DNA from: Micromonospora narathiwatensis
GTDB taxonomy: Bacteria > Actinomycetota > Actinomycetes > Mycobacteriales > Micromonosporaceae
Reading direction: 5' to 3'
DNA: 64,000 nucleotides
Assembly (NCBI RefSeq): GCF_900089605.1
Contig: NZ_LT594324.1
Location: 1,488,001 to 1,552,000 of the forward strand
Shown here: piece by piece, positions 19,106 to 28,617 of the stretch
Layout of the letters: each line of letters starts with the position of its first letter
Numbering within the stretch: the first letter of the stretch is position 1
The notes under the pieces: model-generated
Told to the model about the DNA's origin: nothing
Databases searched by the model: none
What the model saw: the letters and a program-made list of their open reading frames with translations, nothing else
Made by a program: the position numbers and the translations under genes

Positions 19106-19414
19106 TCAGTCCTCGGCGTCGGGCCCGGCCACCGCGGCGCCGTCGCTGCCGCGTACCACGTGGATGCACTCGCCCGGACACTCCTTCGCCGAGTCGATCA
19201 CCTCGAGGCGCAGGTGCTCCGGCACGTCGACCCGGGCGCCCGGGGCCTGCCGCAGCTCGCCGTCCGGGCCCTTGACGTACGCCAGGCCGTCGACGTCGAA
19301 CTCGAAGACCTCGGGCGCGTACTGGACGCACAGCCCGTCGCCCGTGCAGAGATCCTGATCCACCCAGACCTGAAGCTGGTCCGTCGCGACCTCCGCCACC
19401 GGTGCACCCCCCAT
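19106..19414 (-). CDS. Single-cluster ferredoxin
   Basis: 102 residues from ATG 19414, preceded by GGGAG. Cluster ligands are Cys in [19 protein letters not shown] and in [11 protein letters not shown]. This is the small actinobacterial ferredoxin type that binds one [3Fe-4S] or [4Fe-4S] cluster. It is soluble and probably feeds a redox enzyme such as a P450 elsewhere. The gene is divergent from the proteasome ATPase. The acidic C-terminal tail is ordinary. A GTG a few codons in (VAEVATDQL) is an alternative start. Confidence 0.88.
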   Translation of the reverse strand: MGGAPVAEVATDQLQVWVDQDLCTGDGLCVQYAPEVFEFDVDGLAYVKGPDGELRQAPGARVDVPEHLRLEVIDSAKECPGECIHVVRGSDGAAVAGPDAED

Positions 19415-19577
19415 GTTCTCCCGTCCCACCCTCCGACGGTACCCGAACGCCCGTACCCGCCCGACGACCAGCCCGTGGCGATCAAGCTTCGGTGACGAGC
19501 GCGTTGCGGAGGACCGAATCGAGCTCACAGCGGCTAGTGTTAGCTCAGAACGTTCAAGCCCCCCGGGGAGGTGGGAC

Positions 19578-21359
19578 GTGGCACGCAGCGACGACGCGGA
19601 CTCGCGCGCCGCACGGTGGGAGAAGGAGGCCCACGATCTCTCCACGCAGGTCGCGTTCCTGCAAGAGGAACTCGCCCTGGTGCGGCGCAAGTTGACCGAA
19701 AGCCCCCGACACGTCCGGCAGCTCGAAGAGCGGCTGGCGGCCGCCCAGGCCCAGTTGGCGCGGCTGACCGAGAACAACGAACGGCTCGTGAGCACCCTCA
19801 AGGAGGCTCGCGCGCAGATCGTGACGCTCAAGGAGGAGATCGACCGCCTCGCCCAGCCGCCGAGTGGCTACGGCGTCTTTCTGGCCAAGCACGAAGACGG
19901 CACGGTGGACGTGTTCACCGGCGGGCGCAAGCTCCGGGTGGCCGTCTCGCCCTCGCTGGACGCCGACGAGTTGCGGCGCGGCCAGGAGGTCCTGCTCAAC
20001 GACGCGCTCAACATCGTCGACGCGTTCGGCTACGAGCGGGTCGGCGAGGTCGTGATGCTCAAGGAGGTGCTCGCCGGGCCCGGCGGCGCTCCGGGCGACC
20101 GGGCGCTGGTGGTCTCGCACTCCGACGAGGAACGGATCGTGCACCTCGCCGAGACCCTGATCGGCTCCGCGATACGGGCCGGCGACTCGCTCATGATCGA
20201 GCCCCGCTCGGCGTACGCGTACGAGCGGATCCCGAAGAGCGAGGTCGAGGAGCTCGTGCTGGAGGAGGTGCCCGACGTCGACTACGAGGACATCGGTGGC
20301 CTCCAGGCGCAGATCGAGCAGATCCGCGACGCGGTGGAGTTGCCGTTCCTGCACGCCGACCTGTTCCGTGAGCACCAGCTCCGGCCGCCGAAGGGCATCC
20401 TGCTCTACGGTCCGCCCGGCTGCGGCAAGACGCTGATCGCCAAGGCGGTGGCCAACTCGCTGGCCAAGAAGATCGCCGAGCGGCGTGGCGAGGAGAAGCA
20501 CACCAGCTTCTTCCTCAACATCAAGGGCCCCGAGCTGCTCAACAAGTACGTCGGCGAGACCGAGCGGCACATCCGGTTGATCTTCCAGCGGGCGCGGGAG
20601 AAGGCCGGCGAGGGCACCCCGGTGATCGTGTTCTTCGACGAGATGGACTCCGTCTTCCGTACCCGCGGCTCCGGTGTCTCCTCCGACGTGGAGAACACCA
20701 TCGTCCCGCAGCTGCTCAGCGAGATCGACGGCGTCGAGGGCCTGGAGAACGTCATCGTCATCGGCGCCTCCAACCGGGAGGACATGATCGACCCGGCGAT
20801 CCTGCGCCCCGGCCGGCTCGACGTCAAGATCAAGATCGAGCGGCCGGACGCCGAGGCGGCCAAGGACATCTTCTCCAAGTACATCCTCGCCGGCCTGCCG
20901 CTGCACGCGGACGACCTGGCCGAGCACGGCGGCGACTCGCAGGCCACCGTGGCGGCGATGATCGACGCCGTCGTGCTGCGGATGTACTCGGAGACCGAGG
21001 AGAACCGCTTCCTCGAGGTCACCTACGCCAACGGCGACAAGGAAGTCCTCTACTTCAAGGACTTCAACTCCGGCGCGATGATCCAGAACATCGTCGACCG
21101 GGGCAAGAAGATGGCCATCAAGGAGTTCCTCACCTCCGGGCGCAAGGGGCTGCGGTTGCAGCACCTCCTCGACGCCTGCGTCGACGAGTTCCGCGAGAAC
21201 GAGGACCTGCCCAACACCACCAACCCCGACGACTGGGCGCGCATCTCCGGCAAGAAGGGCGAGCGGATCGTCTACATCCGTACGCTCGTCTCCGGTGGCA
21301 AGGGCGCGGAGGCCGGCAGGTCGATAGAGACCGCCAGCAACACCGGCCAGTACCTGTAG
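19578..21359 (+). CDS. arc: Proteasome-activating AAA ATPase ARC/Mpa
   Basis: 593 residues from GTG 19578, with GGGAGGTGGGAC upstream; earlier in-frame starts lack this site. Residues 1-90 form a coiled coil that captures Pup. Two OB folds follow (about 95-240), then one AAA domain with Walker [12 protein letters not shown] (about 275-285), Walker [12 protein letters not shown] (about 349-359) and arginine fingers in LRPGRLD. The C-terminus GQYL is the Mpa-type tail that docks into the 20S core. The hexamer unfolds pupylated proteins for PrcAB. It is followed by a strong terminator, so it is transcribed apart from dop. Confidence 0.97.
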   Translation: MARSDDADSRAARWEKEAHDLSTQVAFLQEELALVRRKLTESPRHVRQLEERLAAAQAQLARLTENNERLVSTLKEARAQIVTLKEEIDRLAQPPSGYGVFLAKHEDGTVDVFTGGRKLRVAVSPSLDADELRRGQEVLLNDALNIVDAFGYERVGEVVMLKEVLAGPGGAPGDRALVVSHSDEERIVHLAETLIGSAIRAGDSLMIEPRSAYAYERIPKSEVEELVLEEVPDVDYEDIGGLQAQIEQIRDAVELPFLHADLFREHQLRPPKGILLYGPPGCGKTLIAKAVANSLAKKIAERRGEEKHTSFFLNIKGPELLNKYVGETERHIRLIFQRAREKAGEGTPVIVFFDEMDSVFRTRGSGVSSDVENTIVPQLLSEIDGVEGLENVIVIGASNREDMIDPAILRPGRLDVKIKIERPDAEAAKDIFSKYILAGLPLHADDLAEHGGDSQATVAAMIDAVVLRMYSETEENRFLEVTYANGDKEVLYFKDFNSGAMIQNIVDRGKKMAIKEFLTSGRKGLRLQHLLDACVDEFRENEDLPNTTNPDDWARISGKKGERIVYIRTLVSGGKGAEAGRSIETASNTGQYL

Positions 21360-21371
21360 TCCGACGGCACG

Positions 21372-21408
21372 ACGGAGGCCCGCGACGCACCGCGTCGCGG
21401 GCCTCCGT
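21372..21408 (+). terminator. Terminator after arc
   Basis: A perfect 16-bp stem, ACGGAGGCCCGCGACG (21372-21387) with its complement at 21393-21408 and a five-base loop, begins 12 bases after the arc stop. Confidence 0.8.
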
Positions 21409-21534
21409 ACGTCCGGCCGACCCCGCCGCGGCCCGCCACACCGTACGCCCCGGGGCGGCCACGCCCTTTTCCCTGTGACGGCGACTACGCTCGACGTGAC
21501 GGGGGACCGGAACGGCGAGCGGAGCGGCAGGTCG

Positions 21535-23052
21535 ATGAGCGTCAGACGGATCATGGGCACCGAGGTCGAGTACGGCATCTCCGTGCCCGGCCAGGCCGGG
21601 GCCAACCCGATGGTCACCTCCTCGCAGGTGGTCAACGCCTACGGGGCGCGCCCGGAGCTCAACCGGGGCGGCCGGGCCCGTTGGGACTACGAGGAGGAGT
21701 CGCCGCTGCGCGACGCCCGCGGTTTCACCTACTCCGGGGCCGCGTACGACCCCGCCGAGGCGCTCGCCGACGAGGACCTGGGGCTGGCCAACGTCATACT
21801 CACCAACGGGGCCCGGCTCTACGTCGACCACGCCCACCCGGAATACTCCACCCCCGAGGTGACCAACCCCCTCGACCTGGTGCGCTGGGACAAGGCGGGC
21901 GAGCGGGTGATGGCCGAGGCGGCCCGGCGGGCCGCCACCATCCCGGGCACCCAGCCCATCCACCTCTACAAGAACAACACCGACAACAAGGGCGCCAGCT
22001 ACGGCGCCCACGAGAACTACCTGATGCGGCGGCAGACCCCGTTCGCCGACATCGTGGCGTACCTGACGCCGTTCTTCGTCACCCGTCAGGTGGTGTGCGG
22101 CGCCGGCCGGGTCGGCATCGGCCAGGACGGTGGCCAGAGCGGCTTCCAGATCTCCCAGCGGGCCGACTTCTTCGAGGTCGAGGTGGGGCTGGAGACCACC
22201 CTGAAGCGGCCGATCATCAACACCCGGGACGAGCCGCACGCGGACGCCGACAAGTACCGCCGGCTGCACGTCATCATCGGCGACGCCAACCTGTCGGAGA
22301 TCTCCACGTACCTCAAGCTGGGCACCACCGCGCTGATCCTCACCATGATCGAGGAGAAGTCGCTCGGCCCCGACCTCGGCATCGCCGACCCGGTCAGCGA
22401 GCTGCGGGCGGTCAGCCACGACCCGTCGCTCAAGCACCTGATGCGGCTGCGGGACGGCCGGCGGCTGACCGCCCTGGACGTGCAGTGGGCGTACCTGGAG
22501 CGGGTCCGGTCCTTCGTGGACGACCGGTACGGCGACGACGTGGACGCGCAGACCGCCGACGTGCTCGACCGCTGGGAGAGCGTGTTGGACCGGCTCGGCC
22601 GCGACGCGTTCCTCTGCGCCGACGAGCTGGACTGGGTGGCCAAGCTGCGGTTGCTGGAGGGCTACCGGGAGCGGGAGCAGCTCGGCTGGGGCGCGCACAA
22701 GCTCCAGCTGGTCGACCTGCAGTATTCCGACGTCCGGCCGGAGAAGGGCCTCTATCACCGGCTGGTCTCCCGCGGTGCGATGAAGACCCTGCTCGACGAC
22801 GAGCAGACGCGCACCGCGATGACCGAGCCGCCGGAGGACACCCGGGCCTACTTCCGCGGTCGCTGCCTGGCCCAGTACGCCTCCGAGGTGGTCGCCGCCA
22901 GCTGGGACTCGGTCATCTTCGACGTGGGCCGGGAGTCGCTGGTCCGGGTGCCGATGATGGAGCCCGAGCGGGGCACCCGCAAGCACGTCGGGCAGCTGTT
23001 CGACCGGTGCGAGAGCGCCAAGGACCTGCTGGAGACGCTGACCGGGGGCTGA
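21535..23052 (+). CDS. dop: Deamidase/depupylase Dop
   Basis: 505 residues from ATG 21535 ([14 protein letters not shown]); a GTG at 21475 would add 20 residues without a better ribosome-binding site. Glutamine-synthetase-like fold: the metal-binding Glu in [22 protein letters not shown] with the catalytic Asp, [20 protein letters not shown], and [14 protein letters not shown]. An insertion ([19 protein letters not shown]), which Dop has and PafA lacks, forms the Dop loop. The enzyme removes Pup from substrates and deamidates Pup-Gln where needed. It is followed by its own terminator before pup. Confidence 0.96.
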   Translation: MSVRRIMGTEVEYGISVPGQAGANPMVTSSQVVNAYGARPELNRGGRARWDYEEESPLRDARGFTYSGAAYDPAEALADEDLGLANVILTNGARLYVDHAHPEYSTPEVTNPLDLVRWDKAGERVMAEAARRAATIPGTQPIHLYKNNTDNKGASYGAHENYLMRRQTPFADIVAYLTPFFVTRQVVCGAGRVGIGQDGGQSGFQISQRADFFEVEVGLETTLKRPIINTRDEPHADADKYRRLHVIIGDANLSEISTYLKLGTTALILTMIEEKSLGPDLGIADPVSELRAVSHDPSLKHLMRLRDGRRLTALDVQWAYLERVRSFVDDRYGDDVDAQTADVLDRWESVLDRLGRDAFLCADELDWVAKLRLLEGYREREQLGWGAHKLQLVDLQYSDVRPEKGLYHRLVSRGAMKTLLDDEQTRTAMTEPPEDTRAYFRGRCLAQYASEVVAASWDSVIFDVGRESLVRVPMMEPERGTRKHVGQLFDRCESAKDLLETLTGG

Positions 23053-23067
23053 GACGTACCCTGCCGG

Positions 23068-23109
23068 AAAGCCCGTCCCGCGCCGGAACCCGGCGCGCGG
23101 CGGGCTTTT
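23068..23109 (+). terminator. Rho-independent terminator between dop and pup
   Basis: An outer stem AAAGCCCG (23068-23075) with CGGGCTTT (23101-23108) encloses CGCGCCGG and CCGGCGCG, followed by a short T run. It suggests that pup-prcBA is transcribed separately from dop. Confidence 0.75.
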
Positions 23110-23160
23110 CGTCGCTCTACCGAGGTAAGTTCATCGCAGGCGATCGTGGAGGAGGCAACG

Positions 23161-23367
23161 ATGGCGACCCAAGAAGGCGGCCAGACCCAGCACGGCAAGT
23201 CGCACGAGGAGGTCGAGGAGGCCACCGCGCAGGCCAACCCCGAGGTTGCCGAGCGGCACGCCGAGATCACCGAGGACGTCGACGACCTGCTCGACGAGAT
23301 CGACTCCGTCCTGGAAGAAAACGCAGAGGAGTTCGTGAGGGGATATGTCCAGAAAGGGGGTGAATGA
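23161..23367 (+). CDS. pup: Prokaryotic ubiquitin-like protein Pup
   Basis: 68 residues, ATG 23161 after GGAGGAGGCAACG. A disordered Gln/Glu-rich N-terminus leads to the ARC-binding helix (AERHAEITEDVDDLLDEIDS, VLEENAEEFVRGYVQKGGE). The last residue is encoded by GAA, so the gene makes Gly-Gly-Glu directly; most actinobacterial Pups end in Gly-Gly-Gln and need deamidation. PafA links this Glu side chain to substrate lysines. The stop overlaps the ATG of the next gene (ATGA). Confidence 0.97.
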   Translation: MATQEGGQTQHGKSHEEVEEATAQANPEVAERHAEITEDVDDLLDEIDSVLEENAEEFVRGYVQKGGE

Positions 23368-23961
23368 GAAGAATGTCCGATTCGCCCAGCGAGTCGGACA
23401 AGAAGTGCCCGCAATGTGAGCGGTTGTTGCCCGTCACGGACTTCCACCGCAACCGGCGGCGGGCGGACGGGCGCGCCTGTTACTGCAAGACTTGTGCGGC
23501 GGCACGCTCGCAGGCGAGCCGCCGCAAGCGCGGGATCGGACCGCAGAAGAGATCTTCGGTTCCGCGGACGGCACTCTTACTGCAAGCCCTGCCACAACGC
23601 CTGCGGTAAGGAGACCGCGCAGCGGCTCTACGGCGGCACGCGCGAGTACCACCTGCGGCGGCGGTACGGGATCGGGGAGAAGGAGTTTCAGGAGCTCCTC
23701 GCCGAGCAGGGCGGTGCCTGCGCGGTCTGCGGCGACCCCGATCCGGAACATGTGGACCACGATCATCGCACCGGGTGGGTGCGCGGGATACTCTGCTTCA
23801 ACTGCAATGGCGGTCTTGGTCAGTTCCGCGACAGTCCGGTGAGGCTGGCCGGGGCGATCACGTACCTGAGAGGAACTACGTGGCAGCGGGCTTTGATCCA
23901 TCCGGGCGTCTACCAGATGCGTTCACCAACGCGGGGACGTCCTCCTTCACAGCGTTCCTGA
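23364..23961 (+). pseudogene. Endonuclease VII-like His-Me finger gene, frameshifted
   Basis: The N-terminal part (from ATG 23364 or 23373) encodes two zinc-ribbon CxxC pairs (KKCPQCERLLPVTDFHRN, then CYCKTCAAARSQASRRKRG). At about 23555-23572 the frame shifts by +1. It continues in the other frame with [20 protein letters not shown], then a recombination endonuclease VII core: [20 protein letters not shown] followed by [20 protein letters not shown]. Removing one base in CCGCGG would restore one protein of about 198 residues. The end overlaps the prcB start by 82 bases. It could be a true pseudogene, a sequencing error or recoding. Confidence 0.75.
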
Positions 23962-24719
23962 GCAAGGTCGCCCCCGAGATGCTGCCCGGCCGGAGGCCGC
24001 TGCCGCCCGGCATGGCCGCCGACATGGCGCCGCACGCAACGACCATCGTGGCCATGTCGGCCGCCGGTGGCGTGGTGATGGCCGGCGACCGGCGCGCCAC
24101 GATGGGCAACCTGATCGCCCAGCGGGACATCGAGAAGGTGCACCCGGCCGACGCGTACTCGCTGGTCGGCATCGCGGGCACCGCGGGCATCGGCATCGAG
24201 CTGATGCGACTGTTCCAGGTGGAGCTCGAACACTACGAGAAGATCGAGGGCGCGATGCTCTCGCTCGACGGCAAGGCCAACCGGCTGGCGTCGATGATCC
24301 GGGGCAACCTGGGCGCGGCCATGCAGGGCCTCGCGGTGATCCCGCTCTTCGCCGGCTTCGACCTGGCGGCCGGCGACCCGGCCCGGGCCGGTCGGATCTT
24401 CAGCTTCGACGTCACCGGCGGCCCGTACGAGGAGACCGGCTACGACGCGATCGGTTCCGGCTCCCTGTTCGCCAAGTCGGCGCTGAAGAAGCGGTTCCGC
24501 GCGGGCCAGTCGATCGACGACGCGGTGCGGCTCGCCGTCGAGGCGCTCTACGACGCGGCCGACGACGACACCGCCACCGGCGGCCCGGATCTCACCCGCC
24601 GGATCTACCCGGTGGTGATGACCGCGACGGCGGAGGGCACCCATCGGCTCACCGATGCCGAGACGGCGGCGATCGCGGAGAGCGTCGTGGCCGGCCGGAT
24701 GGAGAACCCGGGCGGCTGA
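23880..24719 (+). CDS. prcB: 20S proteasome beta subunit PrcB
   Basis: 279 residues from GTG 23880, which follows AGAGGAACTAC; it starts inside the 3' end of the endonuclease gene. A propeptide of about 53 residues ends at His-Ala before the catalytic Thr of [11 protein letters not shown]. Other active-site residues are Asp/Arg in [11 protein letters not shown] and the Lys in [10 protein letters not shown]. The mature subunit forms the two inner rings of the core particle and cleaves substrates. Propeptide length and the [13 protein letters not shown] segment match actinobacterial PrcB. Confidence 0.97.
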   Translation: MAAGFDPSGRLPDAFTNAGTSSFTAFLSKVAPEMLPGRRPLPPGMAADMAPHATTIVAMSAAGGVVMAGDRRATMGNLIAQRDIEKVHPADAYSLVGIAGTAGIGIELMRLFQVELEHYEKIEGAMLSLDGKANRLASMIRGNLGAAMQGLAVIPLFAGFDLAAGDPARAGRIFSFDVTGGPYEETGYDAIGSGSLFAKSALKKRFRAGQSIDDAVRLAVEALYDAADDDTATGGPDLTRRIYPVVMTATAEGTHRLTDAETAAIAESVVAGRMENPGG

Positions 24720-24785
24720 TCCCGCCCTCACCCCCACCTGAGTCAGCAGTCCCCGCAGCACAGCGCCCGAAGGAGAACCGCCGCC

Positions 24786-25622
24786 GTGGCCATGCAGTTC
24801 TACGCCTCGCCCGAGCAGATCATGCGCGACCGCTCCGAGTTGGCCCGCAAGGGCATCGCCCGGGGCCGCAGCGCGGTGGTCCTGAGCTACGAGGGCGGGG
24901 TGCTCTTCGTCGCGGAGAATCTGTCCAGCACCCTGCACAAGGTCAGCGAGATCTACGACCGGATCGGCTTCGCCGCGGTGGGCCGGTACAACGAGTTCGA
25001 GAACCTGCGCCGCGCCGGGGTGCGGATGGCCGACCTGAACGGCCTGAGCTACGACCGGCGGGACGTGACCGGCCTGGCCCTGGCCAACGCGTTCGCGCAG
25101 ACGCTGGGCGCGATCTTCACCGAGCAGTCGAAGCCGTTCGAGGTGGAGATCTGCGTGGCGGAGGTGGGCGCGACCCCGGACGACGACTCGCTCTACCGGT
25201 TGACCTATGACGGGTCGGTCAACGATGAGCCGGGCCGGATGGCGATGGGCGGTCAGGCCGAGGCGATCACCGGGGTGCTGAAGAACGAGCACCGGCCGGA
25301 CATGTCGCTGTCGGAGGCGGTACGGGCCGCGGTCAAGGCGCTGGGCAGCGTCGGCGGGGAGGGCGGGGCGGCCCGTGCCATCGCCGCCAACCAGATGGAG
25401 GTGGCGGTCCTGGACCGGCGCCGGATCGGGCGTACGTTCCGGCGGGTGACCGGGGCGGCGCTGACCGCGTTGCTGGAGGGGGACGCGAGCGCGGACACCG
25501 CGCCGGCGCCGGGGCGGGCGCAGACCCCCACGGTGCCCACCGAGGAGGCGAAGAAGCCGATCACGTCGGCCGGCTCGGCGGACCTGGAGGGCCAGCAGCA
25601 GGAGGAGCAGCCCGGGGAGTGA
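24786..25622 (+). CDS. prcA: 20S proteasome alpha subunit PrcA
   Basis: 278 residues from GTG 24786 (ATG 24792 is an alternative), preceded by AAGGAGAACC. The N-terminus [22 protein letters not shown] is the gate-forming segment and first helix of actinobacterial alpha subunits. There is no catalytic Thr. Residues after about 238 form a low-complexity Ala/Pro/Gln/Glu tail ending QQQEEQPGE, longer than the core fold needs. It assembles as the outer heptameric rings that dock the ARC GQYL tail. It is 66 bases downstream of prcB in the same operon. Confidence 0.96.
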   Translation: MAMQFYASPEQIMRDRSELARKGIARGRSAVVLSYEGGVLFVAENLSSTLHKVSEIYDRIGFAAVGRYNEFENLRRAGVRMADLNGLSYDRRDVTGLALANAFAQTLGAIFTEQSKPFEVEICVAEVGATPDDDSLYRLTYDGSVNDEPGRMAMGGQAEAITGVLKNEHRPDMSLSEAVRAAVKALGSVGGEGGAARAIAANQMEVAVLDRRRIGRTFRRVTGAALTALLEGDASADTAPAPGRAQTPTVPTEEAKKPITSAGSADLEGQQQEEQPGE

Positions 25623-25645
25623 CGGCCGGGGCCGGCGTCGGCGTC

Positions 25646-25735
25646 GGCCCGTACCCGTCGGTCGCCGTCCAACCGGTCCGGCGACGTCGTTCGCCGTCTA
25701 CCTGGGCTGACGTTGGCCCGTACCGTCGGTCGTCG
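25646..25735. repeat. Direct repeat at the 3' end of the dehydratase gene
   Basis: GGCCCGTACCCGTCGGTCGC (25646-25665) recurs with one deletion and one substitution at 25715-25735, inside the end of the antisense dehydratase gene. It looks like a local duplication around a gene end. Confidence 0.5.
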
Positions 25736-26741
25736 CCTTGCCGGGCCGGCGACGGCCGGGGTCAGCGCGGTGCGGCTTGAGCGGTTGCCACCAGGCGCGG
25801 TGGTCGCGGTACCAGTCGACGGTGGCGGCGAGTCCCCGGTCGAGGTCGACGGTGGGGGTCCAGCCCAGTTCGCGGCGGGTGGCGGCGCAGTCCAGCGAGT
25901 ACCGCCGGTCGTGGCCCTGGCGGTCGGCGACGGGTCGGACCCGGTCCCAGCCCGCGGCGCAGGCGGCCAGCAGCCGGCCGGTCAGCTCGCGGTTGGTCAG
26001 TTCGGCGTCGCCGCCCAGGTGGTAGATGCCGCCGGGCCGGCCGTTGGTCTGGGCGAGCGCGATGCCGTGGCAGTGGTCGTCGACGTGCAGCCATTCCCGG
26101 ACGTTGCCGCCGTCGCCGTAGAGGGGGACGTCGTGCCCGTCGAGCAGGTTGGTGACGAAGAGCGGCACGATCTTCTCGGGGTACTGGTACGGGCCGTAGG
26201 TGTTGGCGCCCCGGGTGACGACGACGTCGAGGCCGTGGGTGCGGTGGTAGGCGAGGGCGAGCAGGTCGGCGGCGGCCTTGCTGGCCGAGTACGGGGAGCT
26301 GGGGTCCAGCGGGGCCTGTTCGGTCCAGGAGCCGGTGGCGATGGAGCCGTAGACCTCGTCGGTGGAGACCTGCACGAACCGCGGGACGCCGTGCCGTAGG
26401 GCCGCGTCGAGCAGGATCTGGGTGCCGACCACGTTGGTGGTGACGAAGGCGGCGGCGTCGGCGATGGAGCGGTCGACGTGGGATTCGGCGGCGAGGTGCA
26501 CCACGACGTCGTGGCCGGGGACGGTGGCGTCGACGAGGGCGGCGTCGCGGATGTCGCCGCGGATGATCCGTAGCCGGGGGTCGGCGCGTACCGGGTCGAG
26601 GGCGGCCTCGGTGGCGGCGTAGGTGTACGCGTCGAGCACGGTGACGGCGTCCACGTCGAGGGCCGGCTCGGCGCCGGCGAGCAGCCGCCGGACGTACGCC
26701 GATCCGATGAAGCCGGCCCCGCCGGTGACCAGGATTCTCAC
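25698..26741 (-). CDS. rfbB: dTDP-glucose 4,6-dehydratase (RfbB/RmlB family)
   Basis: 347 residues from GTG 26741, which lies seven bases after a TACTTT box (26749-26754, minus strand). Extended SDR features: NAD-binding VTGGAGFIGSAYVRRLL, VHLAAESHVDRSI, catalytic VSTDEVYG and YSASKAAADLL (Tyr-x3-Lys), and TRGANTYGPYQYPEKIVPLF. The enzyme converts dTDP-glucose to the 4-keto-6-deoxy sugar used for rhamnose and other deoxysugars. No other deoxysugar gene is in the window, and its position antisense between prcA and pafA is odd. The C-terminal 30 residues are Arg/Gly-rich and may be read-on. Confidence 0.9.
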   Translation of the reverse strand: MRILVTGGAGFIGSAYVRRLLAGAEPALDVDAVTVLDAYTYAATEAALDPVRADPRLRIIRGDIRDAALVDATVPGHDVVVHLAAESHVDRSIADAAAFVTTNVVGTQILLDAALRHGVPRFVQVSTDEVYGSIATGSWTEQAPLDPSSPYSASKAAADLLALAYHRTHGLDVVVTRGANTYGPYQYPEKIVPLFVTNLLDGHDVPLYGDGGNVREWLHVDDHCHGIALAQTNGRPGGIYHLGGDAELTNRELTGRLLAACAAGWDRVRPVADRQGHDRRYSLDCAATRRELGWTPTVDLDRGLAATVDWYRDHRAWWQPLKPHRADPGRRRPGKATTDGTGQRQPR

Positions 26742-26831
26742 GGGTCGGAAAGTACCGGTGTCGGGATTTGCCCGCGGCGGGATGCCGTGGACTCCTGCGG
26801 GCGGGCGCCGCGGAGACGGCTGGGTTGAGCG

Positions 26832-26862
26832 TTGCCCATTTGGGGCCACGGGCGGCTAATGT
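26832..26862 (+). promoter_or_regulatory. Probable leaderless promoter of pafA
   Basis: TAATGT (26857-26862) ends six bases before the ATG at 26869. A weak TTGCCC (26832-26837) is 19 bases upstream. There is no Shine-Dalgarno sequence between them, so transcription probably starts at the ATG. Confidence 0.5.
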
Positions 26863-26868
26863 CATTTC

Positions 26869-28227
26869 ATGGAGCGGCGAATCTTCGGCCTCGAAACCGA
26901 GTACGGCGTCACCTGCACGTATCGCGGGCAGCGCCGGCTGTCCCCCGACGAGGTCGCGCGGTACCTGTTCCGGCGGGTGGTGTCGTGGGGCCGGTCGAGC
27001 AACGTGTTCCTGCGCAACGGGGCCCGCCTCTATCTGGACGTGGGCTCGCACCCGGAATATGCGACGCCCGAGTGTGACTCGGTGACCGACCTGGTGGCCC
27101 ACGACCGGGCCGGGGAACGGATCCTGGAGGGGCTGCTCGTCGACGCGGAGAAGCGGCTGCACGACGAGGGCATCGCGGGCGAGATCTACCTGTTCAAGAA
27201 CAACACCGACTCGGCCGGCAACTCGTACGGCTGCCACGAGAACTACCTGGTCTCCCGGCACGGGGAGTTCGGTCGGCTCGCCGATGTGCTGATCCCGTTC
27301 CTGGTGACCCGCCAGTTGATCTGCGGCGCCGGGAAGGTGCTCCAGACGCCGCGCGGAGCGGTCTACTGTCTGTCGCAGCGGGCCGAGCACATCTGGGAGG
27401 GCGTCTCCTCGGCGACCACCCGGAGCCGGCCGATCATCAACACCCGGGACGAGCCGCACGCCGACGCGGAGCGGTACCGCCGGCTGCACGTGATCGTCGG
27501 CGACTCGAACATGAACGAGGTCACCACGCTGCTGAAGGTCGGCACGGCCGACATCGTGCTGCGGATGATCGAGGCCGGGGTGGTGATGCGGGACCTGACG
27601 CTGGAGAACCCGATCCGGGCGATCCGCGAGGTGTCGCACGACATCACCGGCCGGCGGAAGGTGCGGCTGGCCTCCGGCAAGGAGATCTCGGCGCTGGAGA
27701 TCCAGCAGGAGTATCTGGCGAGGGCGACGGAGTTCGTGGAGCGCCGGGGCGGGGACCAGACCGCGAAGCGGGTGGTGGACCTGTGGGCGCGGGTGCTGCG
27801 GTCGGTGGAGACCGGCGACCTGGACCCGGTGGCCCGGGAGATCGACTGGGTGACGAAGCTGCGCCTGATCGAGCGGTACCAGCGCAAGCACGACCTGCCG
27901 CTGTCGCATCCGCGGGTGGCGCAGATGGACCTGGCGTACCACGACCTGCGGCGCGGGCGGGGCCTGTACGGGCTGTTGGAGCGGCGTGGCGAGGTGGACC
28001 GGGTGGCGACCGATCCGGAGATCTTCGAGGCGAAGGAGACCCCGCCGCAGACCACCCGGGCGAGGCTGCGGGGCGAGTTCATCCGGCACGCGCAGGAGAA
28101 GCGGCGGGACTTCACGGTGGACTGGGTGCACCTGAAGCTGAACGACCAGGCGCAGCGGACCGTGCTGTGCAAGGACCCGTTCCGGGCGTACGACGAGCGG
28201 GTGGAGCGGCTGATCGCGAGCATGTGA
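26869..28227 (+). CDS. pafA: Pup-protein ligase PafA
   Basis: 452 residues starting [20 protein letters not shown]. Glutamine-synthetase-like active site: metal ligands in GLETEYG, the catalytic Asp in [35 protein letters not shown], and [20 protein letters not shown]. The small C-terminal domain (after about 395) helps bind Pup. It activates the C-terminal Glu of Pup with ATP and joins it to substrate lysines. It lacks the Dop loop, which separates it from the dop gene nearby. The gene is split from prcBA by an antisense dehydratase and ends in a strong hairpin. Confidence 0.97.
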   Translation: MERRIFGLETEYGVTCTYRGQRRLSPDEVARYLFRRVVSWGRSSNVFLRNGARLYLDVGSHPEYATPECDSVTDLVAHDRAGERILEGLLVDAEKRLHDEGIAGEIYLFKNNTDSAGNSYGCHENYLVSRHGEFGRLADVLIPFLVTRQLICGAGKVLQTPRGAVYCLSQRAEHIWEGVSSATTRSRPIINTRDEPHADAERYRRLHVIVGDSNMNEVTTLLKVGTADIVLRMIEAGVVMRDLTLENPIRAIREVSHDITGRRKVRLASGKEISALEIQQEYLARATEFVERRGGDQTAKRVVDLWARVLRSVETGDLDPVAREIDWVTKLRLIERYQRKHDLPLSHPRVAQMDLAYHDLRRGRGLYGLLERRGEVDRVATDPEIFEAKETPPQTTRARLRGEFIRHAQEKRRDFTVDWVHLKLNDQAQRTVLCKDPFRAYDERVERLIASM

Positions 28228-28234
28228 CCGGGCT

Positions 28235-28265
28235 CGGCGGCCGGTGCTGCGGGCACCGGCCGCCG
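28235..28265 (+). terminator. Terminator after pafA
   Basis: CGGCGGCCGGTGC (28235-28247) pairs perfectly with GCACCGGCCGCCG (28253-28265) across a five-base loop, eight bases after the pafA stop. Confidence 0.75.
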
Positions 28266-28289
28266 GCGCACGGGTACGCTGGCGTCGCG

Positions 28290-28484
28290 ATGAACACTTC
28301 CGAACCCTCCGGCCGGGACAGCGGCACCGAGAAGCTCAACTGGATCGACCGGCGCCGGGAGAAGATCCGCGCCGAGATCGAGCGGAACCGCCGCGGCGAG
28401 TACCGGGTGCCGACCTGGGTGCTGGCGGCGACCCTGATCATCATCGTGGGCGCCTGGCTCGCGTTGATCTTCCTCGCCGGCTGA
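28290..28484 (+). CDS. Small single-pass membrane protein downstream of pafA (64 aa)
   Basis: ATG 28290. The N-terminal 45 residues are charged (NWIDRRREKIRAEIERNRRG), followed by one C-terminal membrane helix (VPTWVLAATLIIIVGAWLAL). It is probably tail-anchored with a basic cytoplasmic part. Its placement right after pafA is recorded, but a link to pupylation is not shown. A TACGCT box 10 bases upstream could be the promoter. Confidence 0.7.
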   Translation: MNTSEPSGRDSGTEKLNWIDRRREKIRAEIERNRRGEYRVPTWVLAATLIIIVGAWLALIFLAG

Positions 28485-28557
28485 GCCGGCCCGGCCCGGG
28501 GCGCGTTGCTCGCGCCGCCCCGGCAGTTCCGGCCCGTCGAGGGCCGGGAGGGCGCAC

Positions 28558-28617
28558 GTCAGCCGAGGCGCGGGAGCCCAGGTCAGCCGAGGGCCGCGAG
28601 AGCGCAGGTCAGCCGAG
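28558..28617. repeat. Three imperfect direct repeats at the DUF3866 gene end
   Basis: GTCAGCCGAG occurs at 28558, 28582 and 28608, with GC-rich spacers giving 24- and 26-base periods. The last copy contains the stop codon of the DUF3866 gene, so the other two look like duplicated gene ends. Confidence 0.6.
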
